Shown here: in pieces, positions 1 through 9,722 of the stretch
How positions within the stretch are numbered: position 1 is the stretch's first letter
Layout: every line of letters begins with the position of its first letter
Source: Selenomonadales bacterium UBA7018
GTDB taxonomy: Bacteria > Bacillota > Negativicutes > Selenomonadales > Selenomonadaceae
Direction of reading: 5' to 3'
DNA: 64,000 nt
Assembly: GCA_002448305.1 (NCBI GenBank)
Contig: DJWY01000025.1
Coordinates: 310,539-374,538 of the forward strand
Notes under the pieces: model-generated
What the model saw: the letters and a program-made list of their open reading frames with translations, nothing else
Database searches by the model: none
Told to the model about the DNA's origin: nothing
Program-made: the position numbers and the translations under genes

Positions 1-2425
1 AAATCCTCGTGAGCTGATTCCACGCCGACATTTGCGCAGAATTATTAACTACGTTCAAAACAATGTCGGGATTAAAAATTGGCTTCTTTTTTTTATCGCC
101 GACATTTTTACCGCTCGAATACTTTTTCTCTTCCATAAATTTGGAGAAAGACATTTCGACGGCATCCGCGACAATTTCGGCAATATCAGCACCGCTGTAG
201 CCAAGCGTACCCTTTATAAGCTTTTCAATTTTTTCTTCAGAATCGCTCGAATCTGTCCATTCAAAATTGTCGTTGTAACGAACTTTATCGATATGGATTT
301 TAAAAATATCTTTTCTTTCAGAGGCATTCGGCGTTCCAACGTAAAAAATTTCATCGAATCTGCCTTTACGCAGGAGTTCAGGCGGAAGTCTTTCGACACT
401 GTTTGCAGTAGCGACAACGAAAACCGGCGAAGTTTTTTCCTGCATCCAAGTCAAAAATAAACCTAAGAGCCTTACGGTAATTTCCCCGCTGCCATCCGAA
501 CCCGTGCCCGCAAAGGCCTTTTCCAACTCGTCAATCCACAACACGCAAGGCGCAGAAACTTCAGCAAGCTCGGTTGCGCGGTGCATATTTTTTTCCGATT
601 CGCCTACATATTTGCCCAAAATTTTTCCCATGTCCAATTTCAAAAGCGGTAAATCGAAAATCGCAGCCGTTGCCTTTGCCGTCAAAGTTTTTCCGCAACC
701 TGGCATTCCGACTATCAAAATTCCTTTTGGAATTCTCACGCCGCAACGCATTGCCTCATCAACGTGCCGAAAAGTATTTTCTTTTTTCTTCAGCCACGCT
801 TTTAAATTTTCAAGCCCGCCAATATCGTCTTCTTTTTCGTCACACTCTACCATTTCCAAAATATTTGTCTTGCGAATTATTTGTTTTTTGTTTTCAATTA
901 TCAAATCCAAATCCGAAAAAGTTATATCATTTTCGCCGGCAAGAGCGAGGGAAAGAATATTTATTATGTCAAATTCGGACATACCTTTAAAGGCGGTGAC
1001 GAGTTTTTTCAACAAAATGCCGGAAGGTGTTTTCGCGCCGTGTTTTTCGCAAAAATCCCTTATCAAATCTTCAAGTTCTATTTCGTTCAAGTTTTCTATT
1101 TTTAAAATCGTCAAATAATGTTCCAAAACTGCAGGGATTCTCAAGACGGACGAAACGATTATTATTGTGCAATCGTCAAGCTCTCCGGTGTAAATGAGCT
1201 GAGCAAGATATTTCATCTGTGCAACAATTTCTTCGTCCTCAAAATATTTGTGTATGTCTTTTAAAACTAAAACGGAATCATTCAACTGACATTTGACAAC
1301 TGCACCATATTGCATACTGCGAGCATCATTTATGAAATTTTGCAAAGTTTCCTTAAGAGGTATGCGATTATCAAAATTTGCGACGTGTTCACCTGAATTA
1401 TTATGCTTGAAAAGACCTTCCGCCTTGTTCCATTCGTAAATATCCCGCTCGACGGCGACACGCTTTATAATTTCGTCGGCTTTATCTTCTTCAAAAGTAT
1501 CAATGTAAATAATCGGCAAGCCTGCGTCAAGGTACAACATTAATTGTTCCGTTGCAACTTCAATTCCCGTATCATCATTGCCGCTACTATCGGAAGAGAT
1601 TTTTATTTTTGGGAAATCAATATTATCCTCTTCATAAGAGTCAATGCTTGTCCGTCTACGTGTAAGTATTTTGAGGTTACTGAATTTATCGCGATTTTCA
1701 GGCTTGGAGCAAAAAATTTTTAACTGCTCCTTCTCCATTACTTCAAAAGTGCCCTCACTAACTTTTTGTTCGATTGAAATTTTTGTCTCGTCTTCTATCG
1801 CTTGGCGATTTATTCCGACAAATCGTAGCGCACTATCGAAAACATCTTCTTTATTTAGTTTGTAAGGTTTGTCTTTATTTATCAGATAAACGACTTTATA
1901 TTTGCCAGCTTTTTTCTGAGCTTTAAGGCGATTTATTACTTCATTTAGCTCGGTTTGCGTGCGAACGATTTGATTGACATATTGGAGAATTTCTTCTTCC
2001 TCGTCATCGTCCTCAAAAGCCGCAATTTCAAGTATCTCATCTTCTTTACTCGAAGATTTAATAATTTGTTCAATACTCTCAATTTCTTCAGTTTTCGATT
2101 CATCGATTTCAAAAATTTGGCAGAGTTTAGAAGTAAATTCGCGAGTAAAAATTTTTTCTTTTTCAGGTGTGATATTTTTAAAAATTAATTTCCTGCGATT
2201 ATAAGTTTTCCAGAGTTCCTCGACGGCACAGCAAGTGTCATCTGGATAATCATGGTCACGCATCCATTTTAAAAGCTTGTTGTTGCCAAATCTATTGTCG
2301 GCGAAAAGATACCCAATAATTTCCGTCATATCGAAATTTTTTTTAAAATCATCTTTAGTGCGAACTTCTTCGTTGTTCTTGAGGAAGAGAGCAAATTTTA
2401 CTTTCTTGAGATGTTTATCTGCCAT
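1..2425 (-). CDS. Ycf46-like AAA+ ATPase, C-terminus off the window
   Basis: The frame is open from an ATG at 2425 to the window edge (808 codons, no stop), preceded by an AAGGAG SD 7-8 nt upstream. About 190 N-terminal residues are acidic and unrecognised. A central part reading 'LPIIYIDTFEEDKADEI' resembles the degenerate first ATPase domain of cyanobacterial/plastid Ycf46 proteins. The AAA+ core follows: Walker A GMPGCGKT near residue 572, Walker B VLWIDELEKA near 628, and an arginine-finger region LRKGRFDEIF near 690. The core is close to FtsH/Cdc48-type domains, but no transmembrane segment or protease motif is seen before the edge. The cellular role is unknown. It is separated from the TRAP permease gene upstream on the same strand by about 65 nt. 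Confidence 0.8.
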   Translation of the reverse strand, partial: MADKHLKKVKFALFLKNNEEVRTKDDFKKNFDMTEIIGYLFADNRFGNNKLLKWMRDHDYPDDTCCAVEELWKTYNRRKLIFKNITPEKEKIFTREFTSKLCQIFEIDESKTEEIESIEQIIKSSSKEDEILEIAAFEDDDEEEEILQYVNQIVRTQTELNEVINRLKAQKKAGKYKVVYLINKDKPYKLNKEDVFDSALRFVGINRQAIEDETKISIEQKVSEGTFEVMEKEQLKIFCSKPENRDKFSNLKILTRRRTSIDSYEEDNIDFPKIKISSDSSGNDDTGIEVATEQLMLYLDAGLPIIYIDTFEEDKADEIIKRVAVERDIYEWNKAEGLFKHNNSGEHVANFDNRIPLKETLQNFINDARSMQYGAVVKCQLNDSVLVLKDIHKYFEDEEIVAQMKYLAQLIYTGELDDCTIIIVSSVLRIPAVLEHYLTILKIENLNEIELEDLIRDFCEKHGAKTPSGILLKKLVTAFKGMSEFDIINILSLALAGENDITFSDLDLIIENKKQIIRKTNILEMVECDEKEDDIGGLENLKAWLKKKENTFRHVDEAMRCGVRIPKGILIVGMPGCGKTLTAKATAAIFDLPLLKLDMGKILGKYVGESEKNMHRATELAEVSAPCVLWIDELEKAFAGTGSDGSGEITVRLLGLFLTWMQEKTSPVFVVATANSVERLPPELLRKGRFDEIFYVGTPNASERKDIFKIHIDKVRYNDNFEWTDSSDSEEKIEKLIKGTLGYSGADIAEIVADAVEMSFSKFMEEKKYSSGKNVGDKKKKPIFNPDIVLNVVNNSAQMSAWNQLTRI

Positions 2426-2491
2426 TAAATACGCTCCTTAAAATTTATCTGAGGAGAAATAATAACATTTTGTAAAAACTTTTTCAACTTA

Positions 2492-4405
2492 TTAAGAAAC
2501 TTTTTTGCGAAGTTGCCAAGATAAAATCGCCACAAAAATCGCCACGCCGATTATATCCGTCACAAGTCCAGGCTTAATCATCATTAGCCCGCCCGCACCC
2601 AAAATTATTCGCTCTAAAGTTCTTAACGGCGCGGCAAGGTATCCGATTAGCGACGAAGAAAGCGCGACCATTCCAACTATCGCCGTCAAAAGCGATAAGC
2701 CTAAACTCGCCGTCACGCCGTGCATTAAAATTAGTTCCGGATTCAAGACGAACATATAAGGAATTATGAACGCCGCAATCGCTAACTTCGACGCATTTAT
2801 TCCCGTCCTTAGCGCGTTGCCGCCCGATATGCCCGAACCCGCATAAGCCGCCAATGCTACCGGCGGTGTCACGTCCGCAATTATCCCGAAGTAGAAAACG
2901 AACATGTGCGCCGCCAATATCGGGACGCCCATTTGAATTAGTGCAGGAGCCGCTATCGTTGACGTTATGACATAATTTGCCGTTGTCGGCACGCCCATTC
3001 CTAAAAGTATCGCCGTTATCATCGTTAAGAACATGCTAGGCAAAACCATTCCGCCTGATAAGTCCAATAACGCTGACGCCAATTTTAATCCTACGCCCGT
3101 TTTCGTCACGACGCCGATTATTATTCCCGCCGCCGCGCAGGCTACTAATACTCCCAAAACATTTCGTGCGCCCGTCTCCAAACCTTTGACAATCGCCGCT
3201 GGCGACATGCGCGTTGATTTTTTTATGCTCGATACCACGATTGATAAAACTATCGCTACTAACGCCGCCCGCATTGGCGTATAGCCACTAACCAACAAGT
3301 AGACGATTACTATTAACGGAATTGCTAAATGCCCGCGTGTTTTCAAAAGTTCGCCAAGCTTTGGAAGTTCCGAGCGCGGCAAGCCGCTTAAATTACTTCG
3401 CTTAGCCTCGAAATGTACGCCGAGCCATACGCCGATAAAATACAGGAGCGCAGGTATCACCGCCGCTTTAACGATTTCGACGTAAGGCACGCCGACAAAT
3501 TCCGCCATTAAAAACGCTGCCGCGCCCATAACCGGCGGCATAAGCTGCCCGCCCGTTGACGCCGCCGCCTCGACCGCTCCGGCAAAATCTTTGTGATAGC
3601 CGAGCTTTTTCATCATGGGAATAGTCAATGAGCCTGTGCCCACGACATTTGCGACAGAAGAGCCGCTGACTGTTCCCATTAGTCCGCTTGATAAAACTGC
3701 GACTTTTGCAGGACCGCCGCTCGCCCAACCCGCTATCGAGTTCGCTACGTCTATAAAAAATTTCCCTAGCCCAGTTCCTTCCAAGTACGCGCCGAATAGG
3801 ATAAACAAAAATATAAACGTTGACGAAACGCCCAGCGGGATTCCGAAAATGCCTTCAGTCGTGAAGTAAACGTGACTGACAAAATAATCTATCGTCAAGC
3901 CTCTGTGCGCTAAAAGTCCTGGCATGTATGGTCCCGCGAACGCATAAGTTATAAAGAATAATACCACGCAAACCATTGGAATTCCGACGACGCGCCGCGC
4001 CGCCTCTATCACAAGCAGAATTCCTAACGCCCCGACCATTACATCAGTCGAAGTCGGCAACGCCGCCCGCAATATCAGTTCCCGATAATTTATCACGATA
4101 TAAGCCGGAGCCGCCGCGCCCATTATCGCCAAAAATAAATCAAGCAGGTGAAGTTTATCGCGCCGCCATGATTTTCGCGTCGGGTACAGCAAGAACGATA
4201 AACATAATCCGAATCCCAAATGAATCGCTCGCTGTATCTGCGCGTCTAAAAGTCCGAAACTCGCCGTGTATATCTGAAAGACCGAAAAAGTTATCGCGAT
4301 TGCCGAAATGATTTTTGCCATTGCGCCAGTATATTCCATTGTGTTTGATTCGCTGTCATATTTTTTTAAAACTTCTTGTGCTGTCATCTCTTTTCTTTCG
4401 CTCAT
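2492..4405 (-). CDS. TRAP transporter permease, fused 4TM/12TM (DctQ-DctM) type
   Basis: A 637-residue polytopic membrane protein. The first ~200 residues hold several hydrophobic segments and correspond to the small DctQ-like subunit. The rest is the large DctM-like subunit with typical Gly-rich loops (SSGLMGTVSGSSVANVVGTG, GVPTTANYVI, ADVTPPVALAAY). This layout is known for TAXI-type TRAP transporters, which use an ion gradient to import organic acids and similar solutes. The usual TAXI binding-protein gene is not next to it, so the substrate cannot be named. An in-frame GTG at 4414 exists, but the ATG at 4405 is correctly spaced from an AGAGGTG SD and is preferred. Upstream lies the toxin-antitoxin relic and its hairpin terminator, so it is probably transcribed on its own. 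Confidence 0.9.
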   Translation of the reverse strand: MSERKEMTAQEVLKKYDSESNTMEYTGAMAKIISAIAITFSVFQIYTASFGLLDAQIQRAIHLGFGLCLSFLLYPTRKSWRRDKLHLLDLFLAIMGAAAPAYIVINYRELILRAALPTSTDVMVGALGILLVIEAARRVVGIPMVCVVLFFITYAFAGPYMPGLLAHRGLTIDYFVSHVYFTTEGIFGIPLGVSSTFIFLFILFGAYLEGTGLGKFFIDVANSIAGWASGGPAKVAVLSSGLMGTVSGSSVANVVGTGSLTIPMMKKLGYHKDFAGAVEAAASTGGQLMPPVMGAAAFLMAEFVGVPYVEIVKAAVIPALLYFIGVWLGVHFEAKRSNLSGLPRSELPKLGELLKTRGHLAIPLIVIVYLLVSGYTPMRAALVAIVLSIVVSSIKKSTRMSPAAIVKGLETGARNVLGVLVACAAAGIIIGVVTKTGVGLKLASALLDLSGGMVLPSMFLTMITAILLGMGVPTTANYVITSTIAAPALIQMGVPILAAHMFVFYFGIIADVTPPVALAAYAGSGISGGNALRTGINASKLAIAAFIIPYMFVLNPELILMHGVTASLGLSLLTAIVGMVALSSSLIGYLAAPLRTLERIILGAGGLMMIKPGLVTDIIGVAIFVAILSWQLRKKVS

Positions 4406-4448
4406 TAGGATCACCTCTTTTGATTTTTCTAAAAATATTCGGCATGCC

Positions 4449-4770
4449 CTAAATTTTTTCCTGCAAATTGAAAAGGTGTGGCATTTCTACCACACCTCTA
4501 AGCTTAAACCAAATTAAAATGTGCGTGTCAAGTAAAATTTTCATTTTTTCACCTCGTAGCTATCAGCAATATCTCTCCAAATTTCCGCGTCCATTGAATC
4601 GAAAAGTTCAGCGTCTAAAGTGAATTCGACCTTTGCAATTCTTGCGCGGCGGACTTTAGATTTTTTTCTTGGGCGCGAGTCATTTCAATCAGCGGCTTGC
4701 CATCGAATTTTAAAATGATTTTGTCCTCCTGAAGAGTGCTGAGCAACGTCACCAAGTCGGAGAATTGCTC
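4449..4770 (-). pseudogene. Remnant of a Phd-like antitoxin / PIN (VapC-type) toxin pair
   Basis: Directly after dnaE the minus strand encodes an antitoxin-like stretch (FSDLVTLL...DGKPLIEMTRAQ). It has no start codon of its own and shifts frame at an A-run near 4667 into a second stretch ending 'MDAEIWRDIADSYEVKK' with a stop at 4541-4543. The toxin ATG at 4544 overlaps that stop (ATGA), as in intact pairs, and gives MKILLDTHILIWFK, the classic N-terminus of PIN-domain toxins with the first catalytic Asp. After 14 residues the PIN similarity ends, 17 unrelated codons follow to a stop at 4449, and a terminator hairpin lies inside them. Both parts look inactivated. The family assignment rests on short motifs. 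Confidence 0.6.
4474..4499 (-). terminator. Intrinsic terminator after dnaE / toxin relic
   Basis: Perfect 8-bp inverted repeat AGGTGTGG / CCACACCT with an 8-nt loop, followed on the minus strand by TTTTC. It lies inside the truncated toxin frame and separates dnaE from the TRAP permease gene. Confidence 0.6.
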
Positions 4771-4774
4771 TTTT

Positions 4775-7700
4775 TTAATATAAACGAAAATTTTCTGCGC
4801 CGAGTAAAAGTTTCAATTCGTCGCGCAAGTCGGAACCGTCCGAAATCGTCTGCGCAATTTTTTTCCAAACGCCGTTCCTATTCAGAAAAATTCTACTGCC
4901 GCCCGCGTATTTGTCAAAAATTTCCTTTAGCTTTTCGAGTGTCTCCGAATTTTCAAGCCGCGCAGGTATCGTCAACCAAAAATCCGGTGAATAATCTTGC
5001 GCCCTTAAAATTCTTTCTGCCAAAAGTTGAATTGTGTCGCCGTTATCATCGACGCGCCCTTCCACAACGACAATTTCATCAGGCACCGCGAAATTATGCA
5101 CTTGATTAAAAACGTTTGGGAAAATTGTTACGTCAATCACGCCGTCGAAATCTTCAACCTTGATATAAGCCATTGTGTCGCCGCGCTTAGTCGTTAGCTG
5201 TCGCCTTTCAGTTATAATCCCGCCGACTTTGATACGCTTGTTTAAAATTTTCCCGTCCATAATCGCCGCAATCGAAATCAGATTGGAGAATTTATCGCGA
5301 AATTCGTCGAGCGGGTGTCCGGAAAGATAAAAGCCGAGCGTTTCCCTTTCCCACGCGAAAATTTCTGTCTTTGGAACTTCTTCAACGTCCGGAATTTTTT
5401 CAACGAGTGTAGGCAATTCTTCTTCGCCGAAAAGATTTATCGCACCGCTTTTGCGCTCCGAACGCATTTTAGCTCCCATTTCTCTAGCGTCCTTAAGATA
5501 TGCAAGCAGAGCCGCCCGACTTTTTCCAAAACCATCGAACGCGCCGCATTTTATAAGATTTTCCAGACTGCGCCGCGTGAAACTTTTTGAATCAACGCGC
5601 CCGCAAAAATCAGTTAGCGATTTAAAAGCTCCGTTGCGGTCTCGCTCGTGAAGAATATTTGTCGTAGCGACTTCGCCAACACTTTTTATCGCGAACAAAC
5701 CGAAACGAATTGCGCCCTTATCAATCGTAAAATGCGCCGCGCTCAAATTTATATCAGGCGACAAAACTTTAATCTTCATACGGCGGGCAATTTCAATATA
5801 AGTCGTAATTTTGCTGGCGTCCTGCACGCCAGACATCATCGCCGACATATATTCTGCAGGATAATGCGCCTTAAGATATGCCGTTTGCCACGCCAATAAT
5901 CCATACGCTACTGAGTGCGATTTATTAAAGCCGTAATCGGCGAAGTGGCTCAATAGCTCAAAAATTTTCTCCGCTAAAGATTTTTCGACGCCATTTGATT
6001 CGCAACCGCGCAGGAAATTTTCCTTCTGGGCTAATAATATTTCTGCTTTCTTCTTACTCATCGCCCGCCGCAATAAATCCGCTTGCCCCAACGTAAAGCC
6101 TGCTAGCGTCTGGACGATTTGCATAACTTGTTCTTGATAGAGAATAACGCCGAAAGTTTCTTTCAATATCGGTTCAAGTTTCGGGTGCAAATAATCTTTG
6201 ACTTTGCGTCCGCGCCTGCCCGCGATAAAATCTGCGACCATGCCCGAACCTAGAGGTCCCGGTCGATAAAGCGCGACTGTCGGGATTAAATCTTCAAAAC
6301 ATTTGGGCTGAAGGTCTTTAACTAATACCGTCATGCCTGGCGACTCCATTTGGAAAACTGCGGCAGTTTCGCCCGCCGAAAGCATTTTAGCGGTCTTTTC
6401 GTCGCGCTGTGGAATTTCTGATAACTCAAGCTCAATGCCGCGTGTTTTTTTTATGTTCGCTAATGCCTCCGCTACGATTGTCAGCGTGCGCAGTCCAAGA
6501 AAATCCATTTTCAACAGTCCGAGTTCTTCGACTTTATCTTTATCGAATTGCGTAACGAGAACGCCGTTTGCAAGTTGGAGCGGGACAATTTCATCAAGCG
6601 GCAATTTCGAGATGACGACGCCCGCCGCGTGAACCGATAAATGACGCGCTAAACCTTCCAATTTTCTTGCGAAGTCGATAATTTTTCTGGATTCGGGATT
6701 ACTTTCGTATTCGCCGCGCAGTTCATTGGATTTTTTCAGCGCGTCATCAAGCGAAATGTTCAGGACATTGGGAATCATTTTGACGAGCCGCGAACTTTCC
6801 GTAAAAGGAATTTCTAAAACGCGGGTCACGTCGCGAATAGAAGATTTAGCCGCCATTGTCCCGAAAGTTGCGATTTGCGAGACGTGCTCGACGCCGTAGC
6901 GGTTGCGAACATAATCAATAACTTCGTCGCGGCGAATATAGCAAAGGTCAACGTCAATATCGGGGAGCGTAACACGTTCGGGATTCAAAAAGCGTTCAAA
7001 AAGTAAATTATATTTAATCGGGTCGAGGTCGGTAATTTCCAAGACGTAAGCGACGAGACTTCCTGCCGCCGAGCCGCGCCCAGCACCAACTGGAATTTTT
7101 TTCTGCCGCGCAAAGTTGATAAAATCCCAGACGATTAGAAAATATCCGTCGTAGCCCATGTCGTGAATAACTTTCAATTCGTAATCAAGTCGCGATTTAA
7201 TTTCGTTGGTGATAACTTTGTAGCGGGCGGGAATTTTTTTATAACAAAGGTCGCGCAAATAATCGGCGTCAGAGAAACCAGCGGGCAACGGGAATTCGGG
7301 CATTTGAAATTTTCCAAACTCAATCGTAACGTTGCAACGTTCAGCAATTTTCAAAGTGTTATCGCAAGCTTCGGGCGTATCGCGAAAAAGTTCGCGCATT
7401 TCTTCAGCCGACTTCAAATAATAATCGTCGGAATTAAATTTCATGCGGTTTTCTTCGTGAATAGTCTTGCCGGTCTGAATGCAAAGCAATAAATCATGAA
7501 ATTCGCTATCTTCGCGGCGCACGTAATGGGAATCGTTCGTTGCGACAAGCGAAATATTAAATTCTGCGGAAAAATTTTTCAGCGCGTCACAAACTATCTT
7601 TTCCTTTTCCAACCCGTGATTTTGTATCTCCAAGAAAAAATTTTTCCGCCCGAAAATGTCGACGTATTCGGTAATGAGTTCGCGGGCGCGTGTTAAACCG

Positions 7701-8149
7701 TCGTGGCGAATGGCGCGGGGAATTTCTCCAGAAACGCACGCGCTTAAGGCGATAATTCCTTCATGATATTTTCGCAAACTCTCTTTATCAATGCGCGGGC
7801 GATAATAAAAACCTTCCGTACCCGCCAGCGTCGCAAGTTTTATCAAATTTTTATAGCCAGTATTATTTTCAGCAAGCAAAATCAGATGAAAATATTTAAC
7901 GCCGTCAGCTTTTTCGCGGTCGAAGCGCGAGCCGGGCGCGACATAAACTTCACAGCCAATAATCGGTTTAATGCCGCGCTTTTTAGCCGCTTTGTAAAAA
8001 TCAATGACACCGTACATAGTGCCATGATCCGTTATGGCTAGGGAAGTCATTCCAAAATTTTTCGCCGCGTCTAAAAGGTCATTAATCCTTGCCGCGCCGT
8101 CAAGCAAACTGTATTCGGTGTGAACGTGCAAATGCGCAAAGCCTTTCAT
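4775..8149 (-). CDS. dnaE: DNA polymerase III alpha subunit (DnaE type)
   Basis: The 1124-residue replicative polymerase subunit. An N-terminal PHP domain starts with HLHVHTEYSLLDG and contains ITDHGTMYG. The catalytic palm shows GRGSAAGSLVAY (near residue 355) and the metal-binding PDIDVD (near 395). Tandem helix-hairpin-helix and OB-fold regions follow (IKVEDFDGVIDVTIFPNVF). It has the DnaE layout: no exonuclease insertion as in PolC. The ATG at 8149 sits 7 nt after an AGGGGG SD; the upstream in-frame TTG is less well placed. A clear sigma-A-type promoter lies about 35-60 nt upstream. The C-terminus (ENFRLY) runs straight into the antitoxin relic. Confidence 0.97.
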   Translation of the reverse strand: MKGFAHLHVHTEYSLLDGAARINDLLDAAKNFGMTSLAITDHGTMYGVIDFYKAAKKRGIKPIIGCEVYVAPGSRFDREKADGVKYFHLILLAENNTGYKNLIKLATLAGTEGFYYRPRIDKESLRKYHEGIIALSACVSGEIPRAIRHDGLTRARELITEYVDIFGRKNFFLEIQNHGLEKEKIVCDALKNFSAEFNISLVATNDSHYVRREDSEFHDLLLCIQTGKTIHEENRMKFNSDDYYLKSAEEMRELFRDTPEACDNTLKIAERCNVTIEFGKFQMPEFPLPAGFSDADYLRDLCYKKIPARYKVITNEIKSRLDYELKVIHDMGYDGYFLIVWDFINFARQKKIPVGAGRGSAAGSLVAYVLEITDLDPIKYNLLFERFLNPERVTLPDIDVDLCYIRRDEVIDYVRNRYGVEHVSQIATFGTMAAKSSIRDVTRVLEIPFTESSRLVKMIPNVLNISLDDALKKSNELRGEYESNPESRKIIDFARKLEGLARHLSVHAAGVVISKLPLDEIVPLQLANGVLVTQFDKDKVEELGLLKMDFLGLRTLTIVAEALANIKKTRGIELELSEIPQRDEKTAKMLSAGETAAVFQMESPGMTVLVKDLQPKCFEDLIPTVALYRPGPLGSGMVADFIAGRRGRKVKDYLHPKLEPILKETFGVILYQEQVMQIVQTLAGFTLGQADLLRRAMSKKKAEILLAQKENFLRGCESNGVEKSLAEKIFELLSHFADYGFNKSHSVAYGLLAWQTAYLKAHYPAEYMSAMMSGVQDASKITTYIEIARRMKIKVLSPDINLSAAHFTIDKGAIRFGLFAIKSVGEVATTNILHERDRNGAFKSLTDFCGRVDSKSFTRRSLENLIKCGAFDGFGKSRAALLAYLKDAREMGAKMRSERKSGAINLFGEEELPTLVEKIPDVEEVPKTEIFAWERETLGFYLSGHPLDEFRDKFSNLISIAAIMDGKILNKRIKVGGIITERRQLTTKRGDTMAYIKVEDFDGVIDVTIFPNVFNQVHNFAVPDEIVVVEGRVDDNGDTIQLLAERILRAQDYSPDFWLTIPARLENSETLEKLKEIFDKYAGGSRIFLNRNGVWKKIAQTISDGSDLRDELKLLLGAENFRLY

Positions 8150-8182
8150 CAAAAATCCCCCTTCGCCATAAATTTTTTGGAA

Positions 8183-8211
8183 ATTATATCAGAAAGTTGA
8201 TGTTTCTTCAA
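8183..8211 (-). promoter_or_regulatory. Sigma-70-type promoter of dnaE
   Basis: On the minus strand TTGAAG (8206-8211) and TATAAT (8183-8188) are separated by 17 nt, about 34 nt upstream of the dnaE start. Confidence 0.7.
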
Positions 8212-8452
8212 TGAAAGTTCATAAAGAACCCTCATAAAGCCAGATTTTAGACAAAAAGCATATTTCAAATCAAAATCAACTTGGAAAAACTACTTTCGGA
8301 AACAAAATCCGTTTTTATCCAATATTTGTTCGGAATCCGTTCAATGCGCCAGACGATATGTGGCGTAGCGTTAGTTAATCGGCTATTCATTGACAAAATC
8401 TGTGCCGATAAGCACTTATCTTAATTCTGACAAATAATTTCCTGCTGAAATA

Positions 8453-8484
8453 AAAAAGCGGCGGACTTTTTGAAAGTTCGTCGC
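8453..8484 (-). terminator. Intrinsic terminator of upp
   Basis: On the minus strand AGCGACGAACTTT pairs with AAAGTCCGCCGCT (with G-U pairs) and is followed by TTTTTT, about 10 nt after the upp stop codon. Confidence 0.65.
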
Positions 8485-8494
8485 TAATTTTTGT

Positions 8495-9118
8495 TTAAAA
8501 TGTGTTAAAAATCCTATCGCCGGCGTCGCCGAGTCCCGGAACGATATAAAAATGATTATTTAGCCCTTCATCAATCGCCGCAGTGTAAATTTCAACGTCG
8601 GAATGATTTTCGGCGATTTTTTTTATTCCTTGCGGCGCGGAAATGATATTTAGGAAGAAAATTTTCTTCGCGCCGTGACTTTTTAGCAAATCCAGAGCGG
8701 CTGAAGCACTTCCGCCCGTCGCGAGCATTGGATCGACCGCAATTATTATTTTTTCTTCGATATGCGGCGGCATTTTGAATAAATATTCTATAGGTTTGAA
8801 GGTTTTTTCGTCGCGATAAAGCCCAATGTGCCCGATTGAGGCATTTGGCAGGATTTTAAGCACGCCGTTTGACATTGCAAGCCCTGCGCGAAGAATTGGA
8901 ACGATTAAGAAGCTTTTTTCGTCCAAAATTTCAGCGCGACACGATTTAAGCGGCGTTTCGATTGTAATTTCATGCGTCTCGAACTTTTTAGCGGCTTCGT
9001 AGGTTAAAAATATAGCAATTTCCTCGACAAGTTCGCGAAAATCTTTCGACGGCGTATTTTTATTGCGCAGTTGAGCGAGTTTGCTAGCGATAATCGGATT
9101 TTTAACTTCGTGAACCAT
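8495..9118 (-). CDS. upp: Uracil phosphoribosyltransferase
   Basis: 207 residues, the normal length for Upp. The enzyme makes UMP from uracil and PRPP in pyrimidine salvage. The PRPP-binding motif VDPMLATGGSA is present near residue 130, as is the C-terminal uracil-binding region IVPGLGDAGDR; the substrate-loop region VPILRAGLAMS lies near residue 75. The ATG is immediately adjacent to the maf stop codon, so the two genes are co-transcribed and probably translationally coupled. An intrinsic terminator follows the gene. Confidence 0.96.
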   Translation of the reverse strand: MVHEVKNPIIASKLAQLRNKNTPSKDFRELVEEIAIFLTYEAAKKFETHEITIETPLKSCRAEILDEKSFLIVPILRAGLAMSNGVLKILPNASIGHIGLYRDEKTFKPIEYLFKMPPHIEEKIIIAVDPMLATGGSASAALDLLKSHGAKKIFFLNIISAPQGIKKIAENHSDVEIYTAAIDEGLNNHFYIVPGLGDAGDRIFNTF

Positions 9119-9691
9119 TTAAATTGCCTCCTCGAAGCTAATTTCAGCGATTTGCGCGAGTTTTCTAAGGCGATAGACGGGAAGACCGACGACATTTGAC
9201 CAATCGCCGTTAATTTTCTCGATAAATTTAGTTGCGCCGCCCTGCAGAGCGTATGAGCCGGACTTATCGAGCGGTTCGCCGGTTGCGACGTAATTTTTTA
9301 TGTCTTGAGGCGTCATTTCGCCGAAAAAAACTTGCGTAACGTCGTAATCGGTAAAAATTTTGCCGTCTGAACGGATAATCGCCAAACCAGTAATGACTTC
9401 GTGACATTTAGCGGCGAGTTGAGCCAACATTTGCTCGGCGTCGGCAGGATTTTTAGGTTTACCGAAGATTTTACCGTTTAAAACGACGATAGTATCAGCG
9501 GCGATGACGATTGCGCCTGGATTTTTGTTAAAAACGTCTTGAGCTTTGATTTTAGCGTTATGAATGGCTAAATGTTCGGGCGAAACGTCGTTTTTTTCTT
9601 CGGAAGCGTCGCTGATTTGAATTTTGAAGTTTTGACAGAGTTTTTTAAGGAGTTCATGCCTGCGCGGGGAGCCAGAAGCGAGAATAATCAT
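9119..9691 (-). CDS. maf: Maf-type nucleoside triphosphate pyrophosphatase
   Basis: A 190-residue Maf/YhdE family protein, a house-cleaning NTP pyrophosphatase acting on non-canonical nucleotides or dTTP/UTP. The N-terminus carries the family signature ILASGSPRR. AADTIVV, GKPKNPADA and DKSGSYALQGG supply the catalytic Asp and Lys residues. The frame stays open for another 83 codons upstream to 9940, but those codons are a tandem-repeat region with no SD; the ATG at 9691 has a GGAGATGA SD and begins exactly at the family N-terminus. It is the first gene of the maf-upp pair. Confidence 0.93.
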   Translation of the reverse strand: MIILASGSPRRHELLKKLCQNFKIQISDASEEKNDVSPEHLAIHNAKIKAQDVFNKNPGAIVIAADTIVVLNGKIFGKPKNPADAEQMLAQLAAKCHEVITGLAIIRSDGKIFTDYDVTQVFFGEMTPQDIKNYVATGEPLDKSGSYALQGGATKFIEKINGDWSNVVGLPVYRLRKLAQIAEISFEEAI

Positions 9692-9722
9692 AAAATCATC
9701 TCCGAAAGTGAATTTTGGACAG

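Larger units (their letters stand above)
8150..8494. other. Intergenic region between dnaE and upp
   Basis: This 345-nt stretch has no gene. It holds the dnaE promoter at its left end and the upp terminator at its right end. In the middle, 8253-8363 on the plus strand is a degenerate sequence related to one on the minus strand at about 28440-28590. Both read a peptide with FVR..FNAPD(N/D)MWR in one frame, and no start codon or SD was found. It is probably a gene or element relic. Confidence 0.5.

Noticed and set aside
32..1118. Plus-strand frames at the left window end
   Set aside because: The minus strand carries a continuous AAA+ ATPase frame with intact motifs over the same bases.
4414..4414. 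GTG at 4414 as start of the TRAP permease
   Set aside because: It lies inside the SD for the ATG at 4405.
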